Source: Bryobacterales bacterium
GTDB taxonomy: Bacteria > Acidobacteriota > Terriglobia > Bryobacterales > Bryobacteraceae
Length of the DNA: 12,269 nucleotides
Reading direction: 5' to 3'
Assembly: GCA_003487005.1 (NCBI GenBank)
Contig: DNFG01000271.1
Coordinates: forward strand, 52,198 to 64,466
Every line of letters starts with the position of its first letter. Within the stretch, counting starts at the first letter, position 1. This document shows, piece by piece, positions 6,271 to 12,269 of the stretch. The notes under the pieces are model-generated. The model was not told the DNA's origin, searched no databases, and was given only the letters and a program-made list of their open reading frames with translations. The position numbers and the translations under genes are program-made.

Positions 6271-7551
6271 ATGCAACAGACCGTCACCCCCGCCACCGGG
6301 CCCCTCGATGGCTCCGTCCGCCTTCCCGGCGATAAATCCATCTCCCACCGCTATGCCATGCTTGCCGCCGCGGCCCCCGGCATCTCCAAAATCGCCAACT
6401 ACTCCTCCGGCGCTGACTGCCACTCCACCCTCCGCTGCATCGAAGCCCTCGGCGCCAGCGTCACCATCGAGGGGCGCGACGTCACCATTGAGGGCCGCGG
6501 CCTCGACTGGTCCGCCCCCGCCGCCGACCTCGACGCAGGCAACTCCGGTTCCACCATCCGCATGCTGTCCGGGTTCCTCGCCGGCCAGCCCTTCACCTCC
6601 CGCCTCGTCGGCGACGAGTCCCTTTCCCAGCGCCCCATGCAGCGCATCATGACCCCCCTCGCCCAAATGGGCGCCACCCTCGTCGCCCGCGACGGCAAAT
6701 TCCCCCCCATTGAAATTACCGGTGGCACTCTCCGCCCCATCGAGTATGCAATGCCCGTCGCCAGCGCCCAGGTGAAAAGCTGCGTCCTCTTCGCTGGACT
6801 CTTCGCCGACGGCGTCACCACCGTCCGCGAACCGGCCCCCACCCGCGACCACACTGAAGTCGCCCTCCGCGAATTCGGCGCCACCCTCGAACGCGGCCCC
6901 GGTTTCGTCTCCATCCACGGCCGCCCCCGCCTCCAACCCCGCGAACTTGCCGTCCCCGGCGATCTCTCCTCCGCTGCCTTCTTTCTCGTCGCTGCCGCCA
7001 TCGTCCCCGGCTCCAGCGTCATCCTCCATGGCGTCGGTCTCAATCCCACCCGTGCCACTCTCATCGACTTCCTTGTCTCCATGGGCGTCGAAGTCCGGAT
7101 CCTCGACATCGCCATGCGCAACGGCGAACCCGTCGGAGACCTTCTCGTCCGGGGTTCTCAGCTCAAAGGAGGCGTCATCGAAGGCAAATGGGCCGCCGCC
7201 CTCATCGACGAAATCCCTGTCCTCTCCGTCCTCGGCGCGTGCAGTGAGCAGGGCCTCCTCGTGAAGGACGCCGCCGAACTCCGTATCAAGGAAACCGACC
7301 GCATCGAAACCACCGCCGCCAATCTCTGCCTCCTCGGCGCCCAGGTCGAAACGTTTCCCGACGGCTTCCGCATCGCCGGACAACAGCAACTCCACGCCGC
7401 CGAAGTCGACTCTCACGGAGACCACCGCATCGCCATGGCCTGCGCCGTCGCCGCCCTGCGCGCCTCCGGCCCCGTCTCCATCCGGAACGCGGAAGCCGCA
7501 TCCGTGTCTTTCCCCGAGTTTTGGGATACACTGGCCCAGGTTCGCGGATGA
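6271..7551 (+). CDS. aroA: 3-phosphoshikimate 1-carboxyvinyltransferase (EPSP synthase)
   Basis: The 426-residue protein is full length for the family (about 427). It joins shikimate-3-phosphate and phosphoenolpyruvate to form EPSP, the sixth step of the shikimate pathway, in the cytoplasm. Key sites are visible: PGDKSISHR at 19-27 with Lys22, Ser23 and Arg27; GNSGSTIR at 90-97; GDESLSQRPM at 114-123; Gln167 in SAQVKS; RDHTE at 192-196; DEIP at 313-316; RIKETDRI at 338-345; and SHGDHRIAM at 381-389. The motifs look more like the Bacillus/CP4 type (PGDKSISHR) than the E. coli type (PGSKSVSNR). The start is ATG 6271 with AAGGA six bases upstream; an open frame continues further 5' but overlaps the upstream gene. 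It is followed by a histidine kinase gene. Confidence 0.98.
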   Translation: MQQTVTPATGPLDGSVRLPGDKSISHRYAMLAAAAPGISKIANYSSGADCHSTLRCIEALGASVTIEGRDVTIEGRGLDWSAPAADLDAGNSGSTIRMLSGFLAGQPFTSRLVGDESLSQRPMQRIMTPLAQMGATLVARDGKFPPIEITGGTLRPIEYAMPVASAQVKSCVLFAGLFADGVTTVREPAPTRDHTEVALREFGATLERGPGFVSIHGRPRLQPRELAVPGDLSSAAFFLVAAAIVPGSSVILHGVGLNPTRATLIDFLVSMGVEVRILDIAMRNGEPVGDLLVRGSQLKGGVIEGKWAAALIDEIPVLSVLGACSEQGLLVKDAAELRIKETDRIETTAANLCLLGAQVETFPDGFRIAGQQQLHAAEVDSHGDHRIAMACAVAALRASGPVSIRNAEAASVSFPEFWDTLAQVRG

Positions 7552-7568
7552 GCCCCCAGGAGGCCTTC

Positions 7569-8219
7569 ATGTGGCGGCCCAATGAAGAGAGTCCGGATCT
7601 GGCCGGACTCGCGCACGACCTCAACAACGTCTTCGAAACCATCGCCGAGGCTGCTGAACTCCTCAGCGACGAAGAACAATCTCAACCTCTCGCCGCGGCC
7701 ATCGCCCGCAGCGTCGAACGCGGCCGCCGCCTCGTCGACGGCCTCGCCGATCAGCACCTCGCCCCCATTGACCTCGCTGTCGTCGTTGATCGCGCCGCTG
7801 ACTTTGTCCGCGACCTGACCGGACTCCTTGGCCGTCCCGAAGTCTGCGTCCTCCGCCAGTTCGATCCCGGCCTCCACCTGCGCGGTCCAGGCTCCGAATG
7901 GGAGCGCGTCTTCATGAACCTCTTCCTCAACGCCGCCCAGGCAATGCCAGCCGGCGGCGTCATCACGGTTCACGCCCTCTCCCAATCCGGTGGCCACGAA
8001 ATCCACGTCGCCGACGAAGGCCCGGGCATTTCCGCAGAGATCTTGCCGCGCATCTTCGAACCCAACTTCTCCACCCGCCGCCAACACCCCGGCCTCGGTC
8101 TGCATATCGTTGATACGATCGTCCGCCGACACGGCGGCGCCATCCGCGCCGCCAACCGTTCCACCCGCTCTGGCGCCCGCTTCTCCATCCTTCTTCCCGC
8201 AACCCAAACTCCCGTCTAG
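7569..8219 (+). CDS. Minimal soluble histidine kinase without sensor domain
   Basis: The 216-residue protein carries only a kinase core. The H-box is LAHDLNNVFETI with His16. The ATPase part has the N-box NLFLNAAQAM (Asn117, Asn121), the G1 box DEGPGIS (Asp149), an F-box-like IFEPNFSTR and the G2 box GLGLHIV. All motifs needed for ATP binding and His phosphorylation are present. There is no membrane segment, PAS, GAF, HAMP or receiver domain, and no response regulator gene nearby. Start: ATG 7569 has AGGAGG at 7558-7563. ATG 7548 (overlapping the aroA stop as ATGA) and an in-frame start at 7521 are alternatives with weaker sites. It probably takes its input from a protein partner and phosphorylates a regulator encoded elsewhere. 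Its place directly behind aroA is unusual. Confidence 0.88.
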   Translation: MWRPNEESPDLAGLAHDLNNVFETIAEAAELLSDEEQSQPLAAAIARSVERGRRLVDGLADQHLAPIDLAVVVDRAADFVRDLTGLLGRPEVCVLRQFDPGLHLRGPGSEWERVFMNLFLNAAQAMPAGGVITVHALSQSGGHEIHVADEGPGISAEILPRIFEPNFSTRRQHPGLGLHIVDTIVRRHGGAIRAANRSTRSGARFSILLPATQTPV

Positions 8220-8244
8220 ACGTCCTTCAGGCGAGGTCCTTCGA

Positions 8245-8520
8245 ATGTCCCGTCCCCTCGCCCTCTCCCTTTTCGTCCTCGCCTTCGCCTGCTCCGTCTT
8301 CGCACAGAGTCCGCGCCTCTACAGCAGCGATGGCAGGAACACCTTCCTCGGCAACCTCAACGCCAACCCCAATGACCCCGATTCCATCGCCAACCCCCAC
8401 GGCCGGTATGGCAGCCGCTCCTCCCCCACCTCGATTAACAATCCGTACAGCCGCTACGGCAGCATCCATTCACCCGATTCCGCCCGCAATCCCCGTGGCC
8501 GTGGCGCCCCTCGTCCCTAA
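8245..8520 (+). CDS. Small secreted repeat protein (16-residue NPxxRYGS-type repeats)
   Basis: The 91-residue protein starts at ATG 8245 with GAGGT seven bases upstream. A signal peptide covers about residues 1-20 (PLALSLFVLAFACSVFA). The mature part opens with RLYSSDGRNTFLGNLNANPN and then shows a strict 16-residue period: DPDSIANPHGRYGS at 44-57, SPTSINNPYSRYGS at 60-73 and a shortened SPDSARNPRGRG from 76. Small orphan proteins of this general look (a 'GNL' start, then PDSxxNPYGRYGS units) occur in scattered bacteria; to my knowledge no function is established. It is the last gene of the forward run, 25 bases after the kinase. It shares a 4-base stop overlap with the convergent hydrolase gene. 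It may form an extended surface or cell-wall-associated chain, which is only a guess. Confidence 0.8.
   Translation: MSRPLALSLFVLAFACSVFAQSPRLYSSDGRNTFLGNLNANPNDPDSIANPHGRYGSRSSPTSINNPYSRYGSIHSPDSARNPRGRGAPRP
8374..8508 (+). repeat. 48-bp coding repeat, nearly three units
   Basis: Units begin at 8374, 8422 and 8470, exactly 48 bases (16 codons) apart. The shared protein core is [D/S]P-[D/T]-S-x-x-N-P-x-x-R-Y-G-S; the third unit ends early with a basic tail. The DNA of the units has diverged, so the repeat is conserved at protein rather than nucleotide level. Confidence 0.8.
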
Positions 8521-9632
8521 CTGCCCAGCCGCTCCACCAGAAACTGCTGCCATGCCGGAGTAATCTCCGGCCCGTTCGCCGTGTGCCCGTCGTTCGTCGG
8601 CTGATACGCCAGATTGCTCTCCGCCCCGTAGAGCCTGTAGACCTCCGCCGCCCGGTTGATATACGCCCACGAACTCAAATCATCCCGGTCCCAGCCGCTC
8701 AGCTCCTCCGTTGAACTGCCGATCAGCAGAAACGGCCTTGGCGCCGCCAGCGCCAGCACCTCGTGATGGTCGTGCTCAAAACCCGGCCTCGTCCGCTTCC
8801 CCTTCAGCAGCGACAATACCGTCTGCTCGGGCGTCTCAATGTCCGGGTGCTTCGTCGTCCAGTCCAGATACCAAGGTGCAAAGTAGTTCGTCGCGCCGTT
8901 TAAGGGCAAACCCGCGTCAATCGAAACCACCGCGGCCAGTTCCGGCGCAAACGCGGCCGCGTACACCGCCGTCTTCGCTGACAGCGACATCCCGATGAAC
9001 CCGATCCGGCTCTCGTCCACCCCGGGCCACTCCCCGAGAAACCGCGCATGTTGCCGCACATCCCACACCATCCGGCTCATCCCTGACCACCGCCCGAATC
9101 GCGCATACACTGCCTTCGTCGCCTCCAGCGGCGTGTACACCGGCCCGCGGTACCGCCGGATATGCGACCACGAGCACAAAACCGCGAATCCCCTTGACGC
9201 CAGCCAGCTGCCCCACCAATACTCCGGCGTCCGCCAGTCCGGCGTCGACGACACCCAGGCCACCACCCCAGGCCACGGCGGCGCACTCCGCGGCAACAAC
9301 AACAACGCCGGCTGATAGAAATCCGTTTCCAGCGGCAGCTCCAGCGTTAGCCGGTCATAGCTCACCAGCCGGTCCTGGCTCTGCACCCGCGGCTCCATCA
9401 CATTGTGGAACCACTGCATGTCCCCTTCCGCCGGACCCAACCGACCCAGGATCTTCGTCCATGCCGCTTCCAGTCCCGGCCGCCTCCCCGACTCCCACTC
9501 CCGGCGTCCCGGAACACCCTCCACCAGCGACGGAATCACCTCAAACTCCACCCCAGGCTCCTGCGCCGGACTCCGGTCAATCGTCACCCGGCGATAGTTC
9601 AATCGCTGCCGCGGATCCGTTTTGCCTTGCAC
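8517..9632 (-). CDS. Alpha/beta hydrolase, acetylxylan-esterase / dienelactone-hydrolase-like
   Basis: The reading frame gives 371 residues from GTG 9632. The nucleophile elbow is GFIGMSLSA, with Ser216 in a G-x-S-x-S context. The catalytic His is probably His350 (TNDGHTANG), and the acid is likely in the ELSGWDRDD stretch at about 310-318. A central WW-rich, Trp/Arg-rich cap region is visible (TPEYWWGSWLASRGFAVLCS). The layout is that of serine esterases such as acetylxylan esterases or dienelactone hydrolases, but the substrate is not readable. No signal peptide is seen. The start is uncertain: GGAGGT at 9648-9653 serves ATG 9643 in another frame, which stops at 9599; GTG 9632 or TTG 9602 are the in-frame choices. 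Its TAG overlaps the repeat gene's TAA. Confidence 0.85.
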   Translation of the reverse strand: MQGKTDPRQRLNYRRVTIDRSPAQEPGVEFEVIPSLVEGVPGRREWESGRRPGLEAAWTKILGRLGPAEGDMQWFHNVMEPRVQSQDRLVSYDRLTLELPLETDFYQPALLLLPRSAPPWPGVVAWVSSTPDWRTPEYWWGSWLASRGFAVLCSWSHIRRYRGPVYTPLEATKAVYARFGRWSGMSRMVWDVRQHARFLGEWPGVDESRIGFIGMSLSAKTAVYAAAFAPELAAVVSIDAGLPLNGATNYFAPWYLDWTTKHPDIETPEQTVLSLLKGKRTRPGFEHDHHEVLALAAPRPFLLIGSSTEELSGWDRDDLSSWAYINRAAEVYRLYGAESNLAYQPTNDGHTANGPEITPAWQQFLVERLGS

Positions 9633-9643
9633 CAGTCCATCAT
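9599..9643 (-). CDS. Possible 14-residue leader peptide ahead of the hydrolase
   Basis: ATG ATG at 9643/9640 lies four bases after a strong GGAGGT (9648-9653) and opens a short frame encoding MMDWCKAKRIRGSD, ending TGA at 9601-9599. That TGA overlaps an in-frame TTG (9602) of the hydrolase as TTGA, a layout suited to translational coupling. Alternatively it is a remnant of the true start after a small frameshift or sequence error. Confidence 0.35.
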   Translation of the reverse strand: MMDWCKAKRIRGSD

Positions 9644-9647
9644 ACTT

Positions 9648-9653
9648 ACCTCC
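9648..9653 (-). promoter_or_regulatory. Strong ribosome binding site in the 'wrong' frame for the hydrolase
   Basis: GGAGGT is the best ribosome site in this part of the window. It sits four bases before ATG ATG of the 14-codon frame, but 15 bases before the hydrolase GTG at 9632, so it decides between the two readings of this start region. Confidence 0.6.
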
Positions 9654-9768
9654 GCCCTGATTTGTTACATACCCTGACTTCCGCAGGCTCCCCTCGCCTA
9701 CAAGCCAATAACAGATGCGTTTTCAACGGTTTGCAAGAATCAACGCGAGGCCATCCAGATTTCCCCTC

Positions 9769-9797
9769 TTGCCAGACCCCACAAGTGCCGATAAGAT
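9769..9797 (+). promoter_or_regulatory. Sigma-70-like promoter for the small ORF at 9835
   Basis: TTGCCA at 9769-9774 and TAAGAT at 9792-9797 are separated by 17 bases, the preferred spacing for housekeeping sigma. Transcription would start near 9804. This makes the ATG at 9715, in the same open frame, an unlikely start because it lies upstream of the promoter. Confidence 0.5.
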
Positions 9798-9834
9798 ATG
9801 CAACTCTGGCCCTCTGGAGAGAATCATAAAAAGC

Positions 9835-10077
9835 GTGACGCACGGAACCCCATCCGAAATCATCGAGGTCATCAGCGACCTCTGTGCCGCGGACTGTGCC
9901 CAAGCCCTCCTCTATACCCCCAAGTTCGATTGCCCCCCGGATGCCTTTCTCTTCCGCCCCTTCCTCGAGGGCATGTCCCCCGAGGGCCCCGAGTTCGTCC
10001 TGAAGCCCACCAAAGCCGACGCGGGCCCCCTCGCCTGGTCCATGGAACAGGCTTTGGGAGCCCTTGAACTCGAATAA
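9835..10077 (+). CDS. Small unknown protein
   Basis: I read this as an 80-residue protein starting at GTG 9835. The open frame extends back to ATG 9715, but codons before about 9835 are AT-rich in the third position (cgt ttt caa, aga ttt, gat aag ata), while those after it are strongly GC-rich. A promoter also lies between the two. GGAGAG at 9816-9821 is 13 bases before the GTG, somewhat far. The protein is soluble, mildly acidic and has three cysteines in a C-x3-C-x11-C pattern (Cys17, Cys21, Cys33), then RPFLEGMSPEGPEF and a C-terminal WSMEQALGALELE. I do not recognise the family. It stands alone between two reverse-strand genes and is convergent with the DUF1080 gene. Confidence 0.6.
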   Translation: MTHGTPSEIIEVISDLCAADCAQALLYTPKFDCPPDAFLFRPFLEGMSPEGPEFVLKPTKADAGPLAWSMEQALGALELE

Positions 10078-10088
10078 TTGCGTCTCTT

Positions 10089-11300
10089 CTACTTCTCCGG
10101 AACCAGAATTTCGATGTCCTTGAACCACACTTCGGTCGGGTTCTTGGCTCCATGCGCCTGCAACCCGATCACTCCGTAGGTCCGGCCGATCGAATCATAC
10201 GGCAGGTGCATCGTCTGGTGTCCGTTCACATGAAACGTGATTGAATGCCCGTACAGCGCCGCGGTTAACTCGCTCCACCCCTCCTTGTTGACCGCTGCAT
10301 TATCCTCCGGACCCGTCACCCAGGTCCGGCCGCCCGGTCCCGTCTCCCAGAAGCCTCCCGTCCGCCGGATCGAATCCACTTCCACCTCGTACGACGCCAT
10401 ATTCGACGGATCCGTGCGCACAAACACGCCCGAATTGCCCTTCGGAATCCGGAACTTCATCCGCAGCGTCATATCCGACCACGCCGCCTCGCTCACTACG
10501 TAACCCGCCCTCTCGTCTCCGTCCTTGGTCCGCCCAACGATCGCTCCGTTCTCCACCGTGAACACGCCGCCTCCCTGATGCCGCCACCCGTTCAGCGTCT
10601 TGCCATCCCAGATCCGCGTCCAGACATGCTTGCCCAGATCCTGAATCCTCACATTCCGCCAGTACACCTTCGTCGGATGCGGACCCTTGAACGAATGCAC
10701 CTGCAATCCGATAAATCCGCTCTGATCCATCGGATCCCGCAGGTCCGTCGTCTGAATCCCGTTCACCCATACCCGGATCCGGTCCCCGTACGCCTCGATC
10801 CGGTAGTGATTCCAGTCCCCGTTCTTGTACGCCCGCGCCCCCTTCGATCCAGGCTCCGGACGCGAAATCCACCCCCGTCGCGCCTCGTCATACACCCCCC
10901 CGGACACGCCCCGGTCATCGTCCGAAACCTCGATTTGATACCCGTAAACCCGGCCCGCCGGAAACTTCCGCTCCACCATCTCCTTGCCGTTGAAGATCCG
11001 CCCCGTCGCATCTTGTGGATACCGGTGCGACCGGATCTGGACCCCCGAATTCAACGGCGCCGTCGTCTTCGTTTCGAACTCCAGCACAAAATCGCCGTAC
11101 TCGCGATCCGTACACAAGAACGAATTCGGCGACCCTTCCACCGTCGCCCCCACGATCATGTTGCCTTCCACCGTGTACGGCGCCTTCCCGTTACACACGG
11201 TCCACCCGTTCAACGTTTTCCCGTCAAACATGGGCTTCCATTCAGGTCCGGCCGCCAGCAGCGGCAGTACAGCAAGAGTCAGCAATGCGATGCGTTTCAT
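10089..11300 (-). CDS. Secreted protein with two tandem DUF1080 (3-keto-disaccharide-hydrolase-type) domains
   Basis: The 403-residue protein starts at ATG 11300 with no strong ribosome site. A signal peptide covers about residues 1-18 (IALLTLAVLPLLAAG). Two DUF1080 domains follow. Domain 1 (about 20-222) begins WKPMFDGKTLNGW and contains LNSGVQIRSHRY and GDWNHYRIEAYGDRIRVWVN. Domain 2 (about 227-400) begins WTRIWDGKTLNGW and contains GNSGVFVRTDP and ITFHVNGHQTMHLPY, then VIGLQAHG. The DGKTLNGW opening and the 'NSGV' and 'HVNG' strands define the family, a concanavalin-like jelly-roll. Some members hydrolyse 3-keto-glycosides made by sugar oxidation; others may only bind glycan. The family is greatly expanded in Acidobacteria, Planctomycetes and Verrucomicrobia. 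It lies 36 bases downstream of the partial gene at the window edge and may be cotranscribed with it. Confidence 0.92.
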   Translation of the reverse strand: MKRIALLTLAVLPLLAAGPEWKPMFDGKTLNGWTVCNGKAPYTVEGNMIVGATVEGSPNSFLCTDREYGDFVLEFETKTTAPLNSGVQIRSHRYPQDATGRIFNGKEMVERKFPAGRVYGYQIEVSDDDRGVSGGVYDEARRGWISRPEPGSKGARAYKNGDWNHYRIEAYGDRIRVWVNGIQTTDLRDPMDQSGFIGLQVHSFKGPHPTKVYWRNVRIQDLGKHVWTRIWDGKTLNGWRHQGGGVFTVENGAIVGRTKDGDERAGYVVSEAAWSDMTLRMKFRIPKGNSGVFVRTDPSNMASYEVEVDSIRRTGGFWETGPGGRTWVTGPEDNAAVNKEGWSELTAALYGHSITFHVNGHQTMHLPYDSIGRTYGVIGLQAHGAKNPTEVWFKDIEILVPEK

Positions 11301-11336
11301 GGCAGCATCATCATATCGACTCCCGCCCCTTCCGGG

Positions 11337-12269
11337 CTACCGTGTGTCGTCCCACGTTTCCTTGAAATCGCACAACCCGTCGATGATGTCCCACGCCGCG
11401 AACACCACCACCGTTGCCGTCTTTACCGCTCCACCCACGACCGCCCGCTTCGCCCCTTCCGTCTGCGCCGCCTCCAATCCCTCTCGCGCCGTCCGCTGAC
11501 TCGCCGCCGCCGTATACCCCTTCGCCCGCGCGTGTCCGGCCAATCTCTGCGAGATCGTGTTCTCCGCGATTCGCCCATACTGATCGATCTTCCGTGACGC
11601 CTCCCCCAGCAACTTCTCCTGCAACCCGATCTTTTCCGCCCCCTTCGCGATAATCCGGTTCCCCAACGCCTCCCCCGCCTGTCCTCCACCCCACTTGCCC
11701 AGCTCTTTGCTGACCCCCACCACCTTCGCCTTCGGCACGTCATCCCATGTCTTCGCCAGCGACGTCGCAATGCTGTAACCCGTGTTCACCGCCCCAAACC
11801 AACCCGCGCTCGCCCCCAGCGATATCCCTCCCAGCGCCACTCCTCCAGCCAGCGCAGCCCCCGCTCCAATCCCCGCCACCGCGATCGTCGATACCAGCTT
11901 GATCCCTTCCAGCACCCGCATCGTCGTGTTCAGGTCCGCCACCACCTCCTTGTTGATCTGCTGCACGTCTCGCGCCGCCGCCTGAATGTTCTCCCGGTCC
12001 CGCGCCCGCATCCGCTCGAGCTTGCTCATGTAATCCGCCATATCCCGCGGACCCTTCGGCAGCGTCGCCAGCCAGTTCATCGTCACAATCTCCGCCAGCC
12101 GCGAATACCGCTCCTCCACCTGCTTCCGCGAACTCATCGAGAATTCCGCGTACCCCGGCTTCTCCTTCCACGGCAGCAGCGCGTACATCACATTCAGCGC
12201 CGTGCTGTCGTTGTACGTCTTCCACTCCACCTTCACCTCAACACCAGCGACATGCACCCCTTCATCCAC
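11337..12269 (-). CDS. C-terminal part of an unrecognised protein with coiled-coil and Gly/Ala-rich hydrophobic segments
   Basis: About 310 residues are visible, ending at a TAG (11337-11339); the first codon at the edge is GTG, so a longer protein is likely. Numbering from that codon, residues 45-120 are charged and helical with a coiled-coil look (RKQVEERYSRLAE, RDRENIQAAARDVQQINKE). Residues about 123-160 form a Gly/Ala-rich hydrophobic stretch (STIAVAGIGAGAALAGG, VALGGISLGASAGWFGAV). An amphipathic Lys/Glu/Ala region follows, and a final hydrophobic segment (AVVGGAVKTATVVVFAAWD) at 276-293 precedes FKETWDDTR. Both hydrophobic blocks are followed by a TWDD motif. This resembles the C-terminal parts of large effector-like or phage tail-type proteins, but no known toxin or tail domain is recognised. 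Confidence 0.6.
   Translation of the reverse strand: MDEGVHVAGVEVKVEWKTYNDSTALNVMYALLPWKEKPGYAEFSMSSRKQVEERYSRLAEIVTMNWLATLPKGPRDMADYMSKLERMRARDRENIQAAARDVQQINKEVVADLNTTMRVLEGIKLVSTIAVAGIGAGAALAGGVALGGISLGASAGWFGAVNTGYSIATSLAKTWDDVPKAKVVGVSKELGKWGGGQAGEALGNRIIAKGAEKIGLQEKLLGEASRKIDQYGRIAENTISQRLAGHARAKGYTAAASQRTAREGLEAAQTEGAKRAVVGGAVKTATVVVFAAWDIIDGLCDFKETWDDTR

Noticed and set aside
5814..6341. Upstream extension of the glycosylasparaginase frame
   Set aside because: It is antisense to the FxLYD-like gene and the start of aroA; the Tat leader sets the start at 5813 or 5798.
6226..7425. 399-residue open frame on the reverse strand inside aroA
   Set aside because: It is a low-complexity Gly/Ala/Asp/Glu-rich translation, the usual mirror of a GC-rich gene with C/G in third positions; aroA is unmistakable on the forward strand.
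7413..8207. 264-residue reverse open frame opposite the histidine kinase
   Set aside because: Gly/Glu/Asp-rich shadow frame; the forward strand has all kinase boxes.
8374..8508. Direct repeat read as a possible CRISPR or tandem-repeat locus
   Set aside because: The 48-base units are diverged at DNA level, have no spacers and lie in a coding frame.
9715..9834. N-terminal extension of the small ORF from ATG 9715
   Set aside because: Third-position base use is AT-rich and unlike the rest, there is no ribosome site, and a good promoter lies inside it.
11740..12225. 161-residue reverse frame overlapping the partial effector-like gene
   Set aside because: It is Gly/Ala/Asp-rich, in another frame of the same strand, with no motif, while the chosen frame shows ordered coiled-coil and hydrophobic segments.

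Overview
The window is GC-rich bacterial DNA from what looks like an acidobacterium of the Bryobacter/Solibacter group. The main grounds are a secreted protein with the N-terminal pattern and C-terminal domain (TIGR03437 type) that are expanded in Solibacter, a tandem DUF1080 protein, and an ECF sigma / anti-sigma / Spy-like cassette. The assignment is an inference from gene families, not from a marker gene. I see no insertion sequence, phage gene, CRISPR array or rRNA.

Layout. (1) 1-665: the 3' end of an unrecognised gene, convergent with a half-size TSUP (TauE/SafE) permease. (2) 740-2324: a three-gene forward operon of ECF sigma factor, zinc-finger anti-sigma factor and Spy/CpxP-like periplasmic protein, preceded by a candidate ECF-type (possibly autoregulatory) promoter. 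(3) 2321-4441, reverse: a 706-residue secreted protein; its stop codon overlaps the preceding operon's stop by 4 nt. (4) 4581-4657: tRNA-Pro(UGG). (5) 4683-5813, reverse: a Tat-exported glycosylasparaginase-type Ntn hydrolase. (6) 5868-8520: a tight forward run of four genes, namely a secreted FxLYD-like protein, aroA (EPSP synthase), a minimal histidine kinase with no sensor domain, and a small secreted protein of 16-residue repeats. (7) 8517-9632, reverse: an alpha/beta hydrolase that shares a 4-nt stop overlap with the repeat protein and has a puzzling start region. (8) 9835-10077: a small unknown ORF behind a good sigma-70-like promoter. (9) 10089-11300, reverse: a secreted tandem DUF1080 protein. 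(10) 11337-12269, reverse: the C-terminal part of an unrecognised protein with a coiled-coil-like stretch and Gly/Ala-rich hydrophobic segments, cut by the window edge.

How the genes fit together. Region 2 reads as a self-contained envelope-stress or metal-sensing circuit. Several proteins are predicted to be exported (Spy-like, TIGR03437, glycosylasparaginase, FxLYD-like, repeat peptide, DUF1080), which suits an oligotrophic soil heterotroph that degrades glycans and peptides outside the cytoplasm. The aroA neighbourhood is unusual because housekeeping aromatic biosynthesis is packed with two small secreted proteins and an orphan kinase. No clearly new defence or mobile system is visible. 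The least explained items are the kinase and repeat peptide behind aroA, the hydrolase start, the small ORF at 9835, and the truncated protein at the right edge.
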